A stretch of 64,000 nucleotides of DNA from Ktedonobacter racemifer DSM 44963 (GCF_000178855.1 NZ_ADVG01000001.1:372001-436000), one strand, 5' to 3'; positions 46,530 to 56,844 are shown, counted from the stretch's first letter. Numbers and translations: made by a program. Notes: generated from the sequence alone by a model not told the origin.

Positions 46530-46576
46530 CCCGCATGAAGCCAGCCACCCGCAAGAGGTGGCCGGCTTCATGCGGG
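46530..46576. repeat. 20-bp-stem hairpin before the isoaspartyl peptidase gene
   Basis: Arms cccgcatgaagccagccacc (46530-46549) and 46557-46576 pair with one mismatch and a 7-base loop. No T run follows on either strand. It lies about 85 bp upstream of the peptidase ATG. Confidence 0.6.
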
Positions 46577-46661
46577 CGGCGCGCCCCGTTTAGCAATACA
46601 GCCAGGTTGCATGATACAATGGACCCAACCATATCAAACATCAGGAGTACATACATTATTT

Positions 46662-47552
46662 ATGTCTATCGCGATCATTGTTCACGGAGGAGCAGGAACT
46701 ATTGCTCCCGAAAGAATAGAGGGCGCGCGCAAGGGCTGCAAAGAAGCCTCCGCCATCGGCTGGAACGTGCTACAGAGCGGCGGGACCGCGCTCGCAGCCG
46801 TCGAAGCCGCTGTGAGATCTCTGGAAGATAACCCGCTCTACGACGCGGGCACCGGTTCCTACCTCTCCCTGGGCGGCAAGATCGAAATGGACGCCGGCAT
46901 GATGGAAGGGCACACCTTGCAGGTTGGGTCAATCGCGGGCATCGAGCTGATCAAAAATCCCATTTCGCTGGCGCGCCAGGTGCTGGAAAGCCCGCATGTA
47001 TTGCTGGTCGGCAAAGGGGCACAACAATTTGCGCAGGAAAGGGGCATCTCTCTGTGTGAGCTAAAAGACCTGCTCACCGAGTACCAGCACGAACGCTGGA
47101 AAGCGGCACGTAAGGCGCTCGACGAGGGCAAGCTCCAGGAAGGAGAGAAGCATGGCACGGTCGGCGCGGTCGCCATCGACAGCCAGGGGCATTTAGCCGC
47201 CGCCACCTCAACTGGTGGCATCTTCAACAAATATCCCGGACGCGTCGGCGATTCACCGCTGGTCGGCTGCGGCTACTACGCCGACGAAGATGCCGCCGTC
47301 TCCTGCACCGGCGATGGTGAGGATTTCATCCGTCTGCTCATCGCCAAACGTGCCAGTGATTTTGTAGCTGGTGGTATGAATGCTCAGGAGGCAGCCGAGG
47401 CTGCGATCAACGTGCTGGGCGCCAGGGCCAGCGGAACCGGCGGCCTGATCATAGTCGATCGCCGTGGCAATATCGGCTTTGCCCACAATACCCGTCATAT
47501 GTCCAGGGCCTATATGCAGGAAGGTATGCAGGAGCCGACCGCCGCGTCATAA
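46662..47552 (+). CDS. Isoaspartyl peptidase / plant-type L-asparaginase
   Basis: 296 residues from the ATG at 46662 (AGGAG upstream, spacing long). Ntn-hydrolase that cleaves itself before a threonine: EKHGTVGAVAID puts the catalytic Thr at 166. Other marks are IVHGGAGTI at the start, NPLYDAGTGSYLSLGGKIEM, ATSTGGIFNKYPGRVGDSPL and the substrate loop GCGYYADEDAAVSCTGDGED. It would hydrolyse beta-aspartyl dipeptides and asparagine. Gene intact; neighbour of a SIS-domain gene from which a MITE now separates it. Confidence 0.92.
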   Translation: MSIAIIVHGGAGTIAPERIEGARKGCKEASAIGWNVLQSGGTALAAVEAAVRSLEDNPLYDAGTGSYLSLGGKIEMDAGMMEGHTLQVGSIAGIELIKNPISLARQVLESPHVLLVGKGAQQFAQERGISLCELKDLLTEYQHERWKAARKALDEGKLQEGEKHGTVGAVAIDSQGHLAAATSTGGIFNKYPGRVGDSPLVGCGYYADEDAAVSCTGDGEDFIRLLIAKRASDFVAGGMNAQEAAEAAINVLGARASGTGGLIIVDRRGNIGFAHNTRHMSRAYMQEGMQEPTAAS

Positions 47553-47642
47553 AAGGGTTGTGTTGCAAAAAAGGAAGCTGACCTGCTAGAGTGAAGGGAA
47601 AAAGCGAAAGAGGTCTCCTTTATCAAACCGCGCCGTAAAACC

Positions 47643-47801
47643 CTGTCTCTTATACACATTTAACAAAGTGATTTGGCAACGTGGCTGAAGAAGCTGTCTT
47701 GGAAAGAAGAGCTGACAAACAGAGATGTGAAAGCTCAAGCTCCCCGTCCCGCATCTGATGCTGGCTCCCATTTGCCATTGTTAAATGTGTATAGGGGACA
47801 G
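47643..47801. mobile_element. MITE with Tn5/IS50-like mosaic termini
   Basis: The left end ctgtctcttatacacattta and the right end (read inward) ctgtcccctatacacattta agree over most of about 24 bp, continuing taacaa. This is strikingly like the Tn5 mosaic end. The 159 bp hold no gene. It separates the peptidase and SIS genes. Confidence 0.7.
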
Positions 47802-47875
47802 CCTTGTAGGCGTGGGGAGTCGTCACTACAGGCTTCTAAACGATCAGCATGAGAATGGTGTGTTGAAGGAAAAAT

Positions 47876-48646
47876 ATGAACGAACATCACGATCAACCGG
47901 TTTCGCTACAAGCGTGCTGGCTACAACTCCTCCATATGCAGGAAGAACTTCTCACAACACAGACCGAAGCCATTCAGCAAGCGGCGCAGGCCTGTGCCGA
48001 ATGCATTGAATATGGAGGCGTCATTCACACCTTTGGATCAGGGCACTCACGCGCCTTCGCTGCCGAACTGGTCCATCGTGCCGGTGGTCTCGCGCCGATT
48101 AATCGCATCGATTTTGAAGATCTCGCACTTTATGGTGACTGGTCATTGAAACGTGTTCGTAGCCTGGAATGTGAGCGTGACCTGACGGCGGGAGCTGCAT
48201 TACTCTCCTACCACCGGATCGAACCGCACGATGTCTTTTTGATTGCCTCGCAATCGGGGGTTAATGCCGCTGTTGTTGAATATGCTCTTCAGATAAAACA
48301 GCGCCAGCACCAGCTCATTGTCCTCACATCGCTGAAGCATACAAGGGAGACCCCTTCACGCCATCCTGGCGGTCAGAAGCTCTATGAACTTGCTGACATT
48401 GTGATCGATAATTGTACGAGCTGTGGTGATACGCTGCTGGCGTTACCTTCATCTGAGCAGATCTGTTCGGCCTCGTCGTTGATAGGTGTCCTGGTTGCTC
48501 AGCTTTTGAATAGCGAAATAGTCAATGCATTGCAATCGCGTGGCAAAGATGTTCCGGCCTTTGTTTCAGACAATATTGAAGGGGGGATCGAGCGTAACCT
48601 TTCACTCCAACGGCGCTATGAAAAGCGTGTACGCTACAAAGGCTAG
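47876..48646 (+). CDS. SIS-domain phosphosugar-binding protein
   Basis: 256 residues starting [20 protein letters not shown]. One SIS domain: [20 protein letters not shown] near residue 52 (phosphosugar loop), [18 protein letters not shown] and [19 protein letters not shown]. The architecture fits the COG4821-type predicted sugar-phosphate isomerase/binding proteins. The substrate is probably an amino-sugar phosphate (inference). Intact. Confidence 0.85.
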   Translation: MNEHHDQPVSLQACWLQLLHMQEELLTTQTEAIQQAAQACAECIEYGGVIHTFGSGHSRAFAAELVHRAGGLAPINRIDFEDLALYGDWSLKRVRSLECERDLTAGAALLSYHRIEPHDVFLIASQSGVNAAVVEYALQIKQRQHQLIVLTSLKHTRETPSRHPGGQKLYELADIVIDNCTSCGDTLLALPSSEQICSASSLIGVLVAQLLNSEIVNALQSRGKDVPAFVSDNIEGGIERNLSLQRRYEKRVRYKG

Positions 48647-48659
48647 AGGCTGTTATGAA

Positions 48660-49433
48660 GAGAAAGAGCAATGAGTCATCAAGAGAGCAAAGCGATGAAG
48701 CATGAGAACGGTAAACGCCAGCAAGTGCGCGACCAGCCAACGTCTCGGGCAAGCGTTCATCATCGCGAGCCAGGCGAAGAAAACGGGTCATCCAGGCGAA
48801 GCTGCGCTCCACTATCCATCAAAGTGGCAAAAGCACGAAGCCGCGCTTGGTCACTGGCAATTTGACTACCTCCAGGCACATTCCATGCTCTTGGGCTGCC
48901 TGAGCGGGGTCCTCACCGGTATACCCTTGATCCACAAAAGCCAGTTCTACATGCTGGTTGGTCACATCTTGAACGCCAGCAGCCAGTTTGCCAACCTGAG
49001 CACGATCCTGCTCGTCGGCAGGCGTCACATGCAATGTCAGCAGATGACCCAGCGCATCGACCGCCAGGTGAACTTTCCTGCCCTTGCGTCGTTTGGCCCC
49101 ATCATAGCCAGCCCGATATTCGCGGATCACGGACTCGATTGCAGCGTTCGGCTATCAAAGATGGCCGCCGAGGGCTCTTGCTGACGCCCCTGAGCCCGCG
49201 CGCAAGATGGCGCAGGTCATTGACAATGGCCTCAAACACCCCATTTCTGAGCCGAACGCTCTCGTTTGCTGGTAGACGGCAGCCCAGGGCGGCAAGTCGC
49301 GAGGCGTCATACACCATTGGGCTCCTGTGCACACCATCCAGCGCAAGCCATTGAACACCTCACGCAGGTCATGCTCTCGTTGAGGTGCCTCTTCGTCCAT
49401 CAAGGTCAGGTAAGGAGCCGACATCCGCTCCAT
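48660..49433 (-). pseudogene. IS5-family transposase, multiple frameshifts
   Basis: Pieces in three frames together cover most of a 260-residue IS5-type transposase. They start MERMSAPYLTLMDEEAPQRE, then GLRWMVCTGAQWCMTPRDLP, then GVFEAIVNDLRHLARG. Next come [10 protein letters not shown] (catalytic Asp), [35 protein letters not shown] (second Asp) and [19 protein letters not shown] (Glu). Frame changes occur near 49260, 49190 and 49130. Confidence 0.85.
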
Positions 49434-49596
49434 TCTTCATCACTTACATCGCCGGGGTATGCTTTTCTTTCCATACTCCTAGTCTAGCAATTGCTCATAA
49501 CGGCCTCCAGGAATACTTGCCTTTCGCCTGAAACTATTCGAACGACACGAGACATCGGTACTTCCGCAACTTCCGTGCTCAGCAATTCTACTATCC

Positions 49597-49801
49597 TGGC
49601 GAGTAGATGGACTCATGGGCTTGCCCGAGGCCATAGAAACGCTCTATCCGCACACGCGTGTCCAGATCTGCATGGTGCACATGGTGCGCAATTCCCTCAA
49701 ATATGTCTCCTACAAACATCGCAAGGAAGTGGCGGACGACTTGAAACTGATCTATTCAGCAGCCACGGAAAGTGAAGCCCAAGCCTATCTAGACCTCTTT
49801 C
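49597..49801 (+). pseudogene. IS256 (Mutator)-type transposase fragment
   Basis: Reads VDGLMGLPEAIETLYPHTRV, then VQICMVHMVRNSLKYVSYKH and DDLKLIYSAATESEAQAYLD. The block around the second catalytic Asp and the HxxRN motif is typical of Mutator transposases. It ends at LDLF, where another fragment begins. Confidence 0.82.
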
Positions 49802-50043
49802 TACAGAAGAAGTCCGTTTCATCCTGGAACATAAGTGGCAGCAGATTGGTGCGTTTACAACCAGACGATTTTGGCGATATGGAGGCCGTTGCAGCCGTCA
49901 TTCGGATCACAGGAGGAAATTTCCGTCTCATTCATCGTCTGTGTACCCAAATTGAACGCATTCTTCACATTAACGAGATACGCATGGTGACAAAAGAAGT
50001 GGTTGATGCTGCGCGAGAACAGCTCGTCATCGGACAGGTCTGA
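49802..50043 (+). pseudogene. C-terminal fragment of a TniB/TnsC-like AAA ATPase
   Basis: EEVRFILEHKWQQIGA (one frame), then PDDFGDMEAVAAVIRITGG, NFRLIHRLCTQIERILHINE and VTKEVVDAAREQLVIGQV (next frame, ending at a TGA near 50043). The RITGGNFRLxxRLxxQIERI segment is the lid region of AAA ATPases that serve DDE transposases of the Tn7/IS21/Tn5053 kind. Walker motifs are missing. The fragment is fused directly to the IS256 piece. Confidence 0.6.
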
Positions 50044-50211
50044 AACAGCAGAAGGCCTGTCAGCGTGTTTTTGACGTTATCTCGATTCCTTTTTGACAGA
50101 GGCAACAAAGTACACGAAGTATGCTTTAGGAGCCTCTGTGCACTGTCGAAGAACCGTTATCTTGATAAATATCATTTGGTAAAGCGCGTATACTGCGAAG
50201 TTGGTAGTTGC

Positions 50212-50922
50212 TCAATTCTTCTCTCTCGGCACGAGCAATTTCCCATCCTGATCGGTATTTACCTGGGGCGCTTTGATATGTTTGAAGATGCATCGATAGC
50301 GTGGGTCGTGGAACAGCTTGGGCGTCAGCACATCGTGGATGCCCCCACCGTTCAGCAATCGAAAGAGGCCAACGGCCAGGAGCGCCCCGATGGGAGAGGC
50401 AAGAACATATACCCACTGGTCGCGCCAGAACCAGGAGACCAGCGCCGGGCCAAAGCTGCGAGCGGGATTGAGGCTGGAGCCAGAGATGGGCGCCACCAGC
50501 CAGTAGATGAATGCCACCAGCAGCCAGGACATCAAAGGGGTCCAGCGCATCAGGCGATGGCTGCTGAGAAAGAGAAAAATGGCCAGCACCAGCAGGCAGA
50601 TAAGCCCCATCTCGCTGAGAAAGACGCCCCAGATGGGATATCCCATCCCTGGAGCGGTGACGCCATTGTGGACGCGTGCTGCCCACTCCTTCCAGATCAG
50701 CACAGCCAATCCCGCGCCGAGCACTGCTCCGAGCAATTGGCTCCCAAGGTAGCGAACCAGATCGTGTGGATGCATCTTGCCCTGCAGCCAGAATGCGAGC
50801 GAAAGAGCTGGGTTGAGATGAGCGCCGCTCAGCTTTCCCAGAGGTGAGAGAGCCACGAGTGGTCCGCTTGTCGCCAGGATCAACTCCGCGATCAGCCGAC
50901 GGGCGCTGCTATTAGGAAGCAC
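50212..50922 (-). CDS. MIP-family aquaporin/glycerol channel with shortened N-terminus
   Basis: 236 residues from a GTG at 50922. Both NPA boxes are present: LSGAHLNPALSLAF (near residue 31) and ISGSSLNPARSFGP. TM helices 3 to 6 are recognisable and the C-terminal tail is hydrophilic. In normal aquaporins about 65-75 residues with TM1 and TM2 precede the first NPA. Here only RRLIAELILATSGPLVALSP precedes it, so most of TM1-TM2 is missing. An upstream frame (MQKYFCWQPC, 50945 down) may be the original start in another frame. Probably non-functional as a channel. Confidence 0.75.
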   Translation of the reverse strand: MLPNSSARRLIAELILATSGPLVALSPLGKLSGAHLNPALSLAFWLQGKMHPHDLVRYLGSQLLGAVLGAGLAVLIWKEWAARVHNGVTAPGMGYPIWGVFLSEMGLICLLVLAIFLFLSSHRLMRWTPLMSWLLVAFIYWLVAPISGSSLNPARSFGPALVSWFWRDQWVYVLASPIGALLAVGLFRLLNGGGIHDVLTPKLFHDPRYRCIFKHIKAPQVNTDQDGKLLVPREKN

Positions 50923-51223
50923 GGCTGCCAGCAGAAGTACTTCTGCATGCCTCTTTCCTTTCGTCTGTCTGTCTCACTCGCCTTCTTCTCCATCATAGGC
51001 CGGTTCAAAAAGGTGATCATTCCTCTGGCAAACAACACCATCCCCGCGCGCGTTCCCGCCTCCTTGAAAGGATGTGTTGTGAGAGATGCTCTCTCTTCTT
51101 TCCACCAGTTGGCCTTTTTCGCCCTCCTATAGTTTTTATAGATACTATGCCACTCTGGATGGATGTATTTTGCTCGCAGAAAGCACATGGTCCTTTGAGG
51201 AGAAGCAGAAGGAGAACCCTGAA

Positions 51224-52622
51224 ATGCCACAAGCCACCACCTATGATGCCCTCGTGATCGGAACCAGTCAGGGCGAGAGATTTCTCCCCATCGCCCTGGC
51301 GAAGGCAGGTTGGAACGTGGCACTGATTGAGCGCGGCCCGATTGGCGGGGTCTGTGTCAATACGGGCTGTACCCCAACCAAAACGATGGTCGCCAGCGCC
51401 CGCCTCGCCTACCTGGCCAGGCGTGGCGCTGAGTACGGCATCCACATTGGTCCGATTTCGGTCGATATGAAGGCCGTCTGCCAACGCACACAAGAGATCG
51501 TCGAGGGAGCGCGCAACGGCTACCAGAACCGTCTGACCGCGGCGCAAGGGCTCGATCTGGAACTGCTCAGAGGCGAGGCCCATTTTGTCGCCCCCAAAAC
51601 GCTTGAGGTCTCTCTTAACGGCGGCGAGACGCAGCAGATCACCGTGCCCCTGATGGTGATCGACACCGGCGACCGACCAGAGCCACTGGAGATCAAAGGC
51701 ATCGAGCGTGTACCTGTGCTCAATTCCACCACCATCATGGAGCTGGACACGCTCCCCGAACACCTGTTGATTATTGGTGGTGGCGACATCGGGCTGGAGT
51801 TCGGACAAATGTTTCGGCGCTTTGGCAGCCAGGTCACGCTCATTCAGCGCGGTCCACGCTTGCTGATGAATGAGGATGAGGACGTCTCTGAGGAAATCGC
51901 GAAGCTGTTTCGCGAGGAGGGGATCTCGGTCCTGACCAGCACCACACCGCAACAGGTGGAGCCGCTTGGCGATGGACGCATGCAGGTGACCGTGAGCACG
52001 CCTCAAGGGGAACAGCAGCTGACCGGCTCGCATCTGCTGGTGGCAGCCGGTCGCATCCCCAACATCGAAGCGCTCACCCCCGAAGCAACTGGTATCCACC
52101 TGAACCAGGAGGGCTACATCCAGGTCAATGAGCACCTGGAAACGAACATCCCTGGTTTTTACGCCATGGGAGATGTGAGAGGTGGGCCAGCGTTCACCCA
52201 CGCCTCGTACGATGACTTCCGCATTCTGCGCACCAATCTGCTGGAGCATAGTTACGCCAGCACGCGGGATCGCCTGGTTCCCCATACCACCTTCATCGAT
52301 CCCCAGCTTGGACGGGTTGGCATGACCGAAACCGAGGCCAGAAAACAGGGGCGTACCATCCGCATAGCGAAATTGCCCATGACTGCTGTGCCCCGCGCCC
52401 TGGAAACTGGCGAGACGCGCGGGTTTATGAACCATCGTTGATGCCGAAACCCAACAGATCCTGGGCTGCGCCATTCTGAGCATAGAGGGGGGTGAGATTA
52501 TGACCATCATCCAGGTGGCCATGATGGGCAAGCTTCCCTACACTGCCTTACGAGACGGCATCTTCACCCATCCCACCCTGGCGGAAGGACTCAACGCCCT
52601 GTTTCTAATGCTCGATTCTTAA
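51224..52622 (+). pseudogene. Mercuric-reductase/dihydrolipoyl-dehydrogenase-like flavoprotein, late frameshift
   Basis: Starts at 51224 with GGAG upstream. FAD/NAD-dependent pyridine nucleotide-disulfide oxidoreductase: redox pair in GGVCVNTGCTPTKT (Cys near 42 and 47), NAD site IIGGGDIGLEFGQMFRRFG, FAD site GFYAMGDVRGGPAF. The N-terminal FAD loop reads VIGTSQGERFLPIALAKAGW, unlike GxGxxG enzymes but as in the mercuric-reductase-like subgroup without the HMA domain. At about 52430 (atgaaccatcgttga) the frame is lost. In the next frame it resumes [17 protein letters not shown] and [20 protein letters not shown], ending LFLMLDS at 52622. Confidence 0.85.
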
Positions 52623-52735
52623 GGAGCAAAGAAACGTGCTATTGAGCAGAGCGCACAGCCTGATGGTTGGCCTTCTCTCGCGGTGTTGCACCAATGAGAT
52701 GGGTGGTCTTCTCATTGGCTAGAAATGGAAAATAC

Positions 52736-53662
52736 ATGATGAAAAATAAGACACAATATCCAAAGAAACCTGACGCCAGCGGAGCGGGTCAAAGTTCTTT
52801 CACGACCCTGGAGGTCGAAATTGCAGGAAACACCGTCTTCGTGCGCCGTTATGGAAAGGGCCCGGCGATTCTGCTGGTACATGGCTTTCCACGAACAAGT
52901 CTGATGTGGCGATTCCTTGCGCCAAAGCTTGCCGAGAATCATACCGTCATCTGCGTCGACTTGCGCGCCTACGGACGCAGCGGTATACCTGCTTCGACGG
53001 ATGATCATTTTCCTTATTCAAAGCGTGCCATGGCAAAGGAATTGGTTGATGTGATGTCCAAACTTGGTTTTCCAACCTTCCTAGTGATCGGCCATGATCG
53101 TGGAGGACGCGTGAGCTATCGGATGGCCCTGGATCATCCGAAACATGTGGAGCGCCTTGCTGTACTCGACGTGATTCCGATTTTTGAAGCGTGGAACCGA
53201 TGCGATACGCGCTTTGCACAAACGTACTGGCCCTGGATTTTGCTGTCGCAGAAGAAACCGCTTCCGGAAAACTATCTTCTCGGCGCTCCTGAGGCAGTTT
53301 TTCATAACCCCTTCGGCCAAGGTTCCTTCGACCAGGAGATTCTCGACGAATATGTTTCAACCTTTCGCGATCCGGCGCGCGTACACGGCATCTGCGAGGA
53401 ATATCGAGCGGCTGCAACGATCGACGTCGAACACGATCGCAAGGATAAGGAAGCATCGAAAAGCATCACATGCCCGATGCTGCATCTCTGGGCAGAGGAT
53501 GGCCCGCTCGACACGTTCTATACCAAAGAGGGAGGTCCGCTCGGCATTTGGCGGCAATGGGCTCCACAGGCACAAGGACAGGCAATGAAGGGGGGCCACT
53601 TCTTCCCAGAAGAAAATCCTGATGATACCGCAGATATTGTCAAGCGCTTCCTTTCCACTTAA
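52736..53662 (+). CDS. Haloacetate-dehalogenase-like alpha/beta hydrolase
   Basis: 308 residues from ATG-ATG at 52736. Nucleophile elbow VIGHDRGGRVSYRMALDHP puts Asp121, Arg122 and Arg125 as in fluoroacetate dehalogenases. HGFPRTSLMW forms the oxyanion region, LHLWAEDGPLD and GGHFFPEENPD supply the remaining triad residues. The halide-binding segment normally reads YWHWFFL; here it is YWPWILL, so the His is replaced by Pro. The enzyme may therefore hydrolyse epoxides or other substrates. Intact gene. Confidence 0.82.
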   Translation: MMKNKTQYPKKPDASGAGQSSFTTLEVEIAGNTVFVRRYGKGPAILLVHGFPRTSLMWRFLAPKLAENHTVICVDLRAYGRSGIPASTDDHFPYSKRAMAKELVDVMSKLGFPTFLVIGHDRGGRVSYRMALDHPKHVERLAVLDVIPIFEAWNRCDTRFAQTYWPWILLSQKKPLPENYLLGAPEAVFHNPFGQGSFDQEILDEYVSTFRDPARVHGICEEYRAAATIDVEHDRKDKEASKSITCPMLHLWAEDGPLDTFYTKEGGPLGIWRQWAPQAQGQAMKGGHFFPEENPDDTADIVKRFLST

Positions 53663-53758
53663 TGCTCAGTCCAGAGAGATGGTGCTGCCTGAGCAGGCGT
53701 TCTTGCGAGACGTCTTTATACTGATACTATCAACGACGCAAGAAAGGAGCTGATCGTA

Positions 53759-54172
53759 ATGAGGTTGAATGAGAACGTACGACAAGCATTGACTGCGGGT
53801 CATCCCGCCCATCTTGTGACCCTGAACGAGGATGGCAGTCCTCACGTCTCTGTCGTCTGGGTGGGCCTGGATGGTGATGACATTGTCTGTGGGCACAAGA
53901 CTCTCCACCAAAAATTGAAGAATATTCAGCGCGATGCCCGAGTCGCACTCTCCATGGAGACAGGCGGAAAAACGAAGGGACTGGATAATTATCTGGTGAT
54001 CAATGGTCGTGCCAGCATTACTGAGGGTGGTGCCCCCGAATTGCTGAACCGACTGGCCCAGATCTATATCGCTCCAGGCACGACGTACGCGCCTTCGGGA
54101 ACGCCACCGGGATATATTACCCGCATTACGGCTGAACGTATTCATGGCACTGGACCTTGGGGTGAGGAGTAG
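53759..54172 (+). CDS. PPOX-class F420- or flavin-dependent oxidoreductase
   Basis: 137 residues; AAAGGAG precedes the ATG. Split-barrel fold of the pyridoxamine 5'-phosphate oxidase superfamily: HPAHLVTLNEDGSPHVSVVW, DDIVCGHKTLHQKLKNIQRD and LVINGRASITEGG. The short length and this N-terminal pattern fit F420-dependent PPOX enzymes common in actinobacteria and Chloroflexota. Substrate unknown. Confidence 0.85.
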   Translation: MRLNENVRQALTAGHPAHLVTLNEDGSPHVSVVWVGLDGDDIVCGHKTLHQKLKNIQRDARVALSMETGGKTKGLDNYLVINGRASITEGGAPELLNRLAQIYIAPGTTYAPSGTPPGYITRITAERIHGTGPWGEE

Positions 54173-54513
54173 AAGCCCCGGCAACCAACAGGAATGATGA
54201 ATACGGCCGCTTTCCGGACGTGGTTTCTTGCGGGAGCCTCCTTCAGTTCTGCAAGTCAAGGTTCCACCAAGAAGCTGATCTGAACAAGGCTGAAGATGTG
54301 TCAAGGAGGTTTCAAATCGACATCTTCCACTCTCTCTGGTTCTCTCGCAACAAACTCATGTTACTCTAAAAAGAGTCAATTGTAACTCGTCTAAACGCTC
54401 AAAATGAGGTGAGAGGATGCAGAGGACTCGTGAACTGGGCAGAGAAAAGAGAGAAAAATGAGTGAGTCAACCAAGGCAATCTCAACGACTCATCACAAAG
54501 GAGAAACACGTCA
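54173..54513. other. Intergenic
   Basis: 340 bp with no supported gene. A small dyad (gttactctaaaaagagtcaattgtaac region, 54360-54382) lies upstream of the DUF417 gene and could be an operator. No promoter boxes are convincing. Confidence 0.3.
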
Positions 54514-54987
54514 ATGGAGCCTCTTGCTCGGCGAATAGAAGCCTGGGGACAATGGATCACACGCTATGGCCTTGTTCTCGTCTTGCTCTGGATTGGGGGG
54601 ATGAAATTTACTCCGTTTGAAGCGAAGGCGACGGCGTTTCTCGTCGCCAGGAGCCCATTGCTCAGTTGGTTCTACCGTTTCCTCAGTGTGCAGACCTTTT
54701 CCAATGCATTGGGAGTCCTGGAGCTTGTGGTCGCACTTCTGATTGCGTTGCGACCACTCTCCGCAAAAGCCTCGGCAATAGGAAGCGTGTTAGCGATAGG
54801 ATTATTCCTGACCACGCTGACCTTCTTGTTTTCGACACCTGGTTGGGAACCCACCCTCGGCTTTCCCATCCTGGGGACCCTTGGGCAGTTTCTGCTCAAG
54901 GATATCATTTTGTTGGGGGCATCCGTCTGGTCGCTGGGCGAATCATTACGACAGATCCAGGTTCAACCGCAGTTGGAAAGAACCTGA
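54514..54987 (+). CDS. DUF417 (YkgB-like) membrane protein
   Basis: 157 residues; AAAGGAG upstream. Four TM helices. Family marks: GLVLVLLWIGGMKFTPFEAK, LVARSPLLSWFYRFLSVQTF and the conserved LGxLGQFLLKDIILLGASVW end. DUF417 proteins are inner-membrane proteins tied to oxidative or chlorine stress genes in some bacteria. Intact. Confidence 0.88.
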   Translation: MEPLARRIEAWGQWITRYGLVLVLLWIGGMKFTPFEAKATAFLVARSPLLSWFYRFLSVQTFSNALGVLELVVALLIALRPLSAKASAIGSVLAIGLFLTTLTFLFSTPGWEPTLGFPILGTLGQFLLKDIILLGASVWSLGESLRQIQVQPQLERT

Positions 54988-55222
54988 TCGCTGTGCTGCG
55001 CGGGATCAGCCCTCCCCGGAAAGGATCAGATCCACTCTCTGAAGGAAGAGAGCAAGAGCAAGAAGTTTTCTTCATCGATTGTTCTTTAGGCCTGCATAGC
55101 AGTTAAGCTCATCCCTTTTCAATCGTGCGCCAATGTATGGAACTGTCCCCATTTGGGGAAAGCACGAAAGCCAACAAGGATTTGTGTCCTTCTTCTGTGC
55201 TCGAAGAAAAGGCCAGAGGTGT

Positions 55223-56844
55223 CTACTGAGGCCTCTCCGGCATACATGCACGGAGGTTCCTGTTCCTCACCCACCGTTTCCGGCCTCTCCCGAAGGAGAA
55301 ACCGGCTCTTGGTGGAGATAGGCAGGACTTTTTCAGCCGACGCGCTCCGGCACGGGCAGCTCCGCTTTTGCGTCGAGCCACTAAGCCCATGCTTCGGGGC
55401 AAGTGCTGCCCCTCATTTGCACGTTGTTGAAGCTCCTCCATCACGGCTTGCAGGCGCGGCTCCGCACCTTCCCAGACAGGCTGGGTGAGAGAGGGGATCG
55501 TTTGCTGCGGTTCCAGGTAGGAAAGCAAGAATGCCGAGTAGAGATCACGCTGCACCGGCCCGAATCTGCAAGGACATTGGTGCCAGCGCTCTGATCTTGG
55601 CTTCTTGTGATACTGCCCCGACTTCTGGCAGTACTGAGAGAGTCTGGTCTGGTAGGCTGAGGCTTCGTGCAGGGTGCCGCCAGTTTTTGCAACTATGCGA
55701 GTCAAATGCCCTAGAAACATCCCTGGTGCGCGAAGTCCGATGCTCCGACCATACTGCTTCTGCCATCCTTTGAACGAGGTTTTCGCTATGGTGATCGTGT
55801 TCCCCACCGAAGCGATGCGATGAGCCAGATTGCCATGCAGACTCTTGCGGTGTGCGGCGAGTCTGCGCTCAGTATTGGCGTGTTGTCTCCTGGTCGCCTG
55901 GTACCGCTTGCTCTCCTTCCAACGCAGGCGTTTGCCCGACTTCACCCGGCCTTGCTCATCGTAGTTTTCTGGATTGTTGGCACGGCGTTGCCGATCCATT
56001 TTCCGTTGGATGCGCCGCTTTTTTCGGGCGTTCTGGGTTAATTCCTCGCAGAACGTGACCAGATCGGCTTTGCCCTCGCGCGGCACAATGGCAAGGCTGG
56101 AGGGGCCGATATCCAGACCAATCGTGTCGGTTCCGGTCTGCTCGTGCTTTTTCTTGATGAGTGCGTGCCCCTCTAAGATGAGCTGGACGCGCATAGCGGT
56201 TGCCATCGTGATCGGCCCCTTGAGCGGATGGCGAGGATGCCTTGCGGCGGACCAGGCGGACATATTTGATCTTGTGGCGCATACCATGCTGGATCACGGG
56301 ATCGTGCCAGTCGATGATCGCCGGAATGACCTCTTGGTTCCAGATCAGGAAGCCATCGTCTCCCGCATTGGGGTCCAGCACGAAGCGCATGCCGGCGTCG
56401 TTGCGTTTGCCCTCCACGCTATCAATGCCTCTGCCTTTACTACGAAACCGCACCCGTTTGGCCTTGCCTACGCAGACCCGATTCGCAGCTTGATAGGCGC
56501 GTGTAGCGAGAGTCTGAGCCATTGTGCTATCGATGTGATCAGCGATCCAGGAGACACGGGCAGACGTGGCATACTCGTGCATCTCATATTCTGAGAAGTG
56601 GTATTTTGTGCGTAAGGCAGAAAAAGCCTGAGCGCGTTTCTGTTTGTGCGAGTGTGGGAGAGCCCGCGCCTTGTTCCAAGCAGGATCATTGCGCATGCAC
56701 CGGAGCCGCTTCATGGCTTCAGCAAGCAGAGCGTTGTAGAGGCACCGAGCACCTTCCAGGTGCGCACGTACATGGCGTTCCTGGCTCCAATCGACCTGGA
56801 GAGGGAGTTCGAGAAGAAAGGTCGGTGTCGCGGGCTCGCTTCAT
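55223..56844 (-). pseudogene. IS605-type TnpB, decayed (relative of 44801-46513)
   Basis: The likely original ATG is at 56844, but the frame shifts within the first codons. Then ATPTFLLELPLQVDWSQERH through MKRLRCMRNDPAWNKARALP runs to about 56190 and shifts again into the frame carrying GLDIGPSSLAIVPREGKADL. The last zinc-finger half reads CQKS where the relative has CHGC, so a zinc ligand is lost. DIGP (RuvC Asp) and VQRDLYSAFLLSYL (last Asp) remain, but the middle Glu site reads TITIAKTSFKGW, Glu replaced by Ala. A right-end hairpin (ctccg...cggag with gcat/atgc) is at about 55229-55249. Confidence 0.85.

Noticed and set aside
47643..47663. Sequencing adapter contamination (Tn5 mosaic end)
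   Set aside because: The sequence is one arm of a proper inverted repeat with a diverged partner 140 bp away, which an adapter would not produce.
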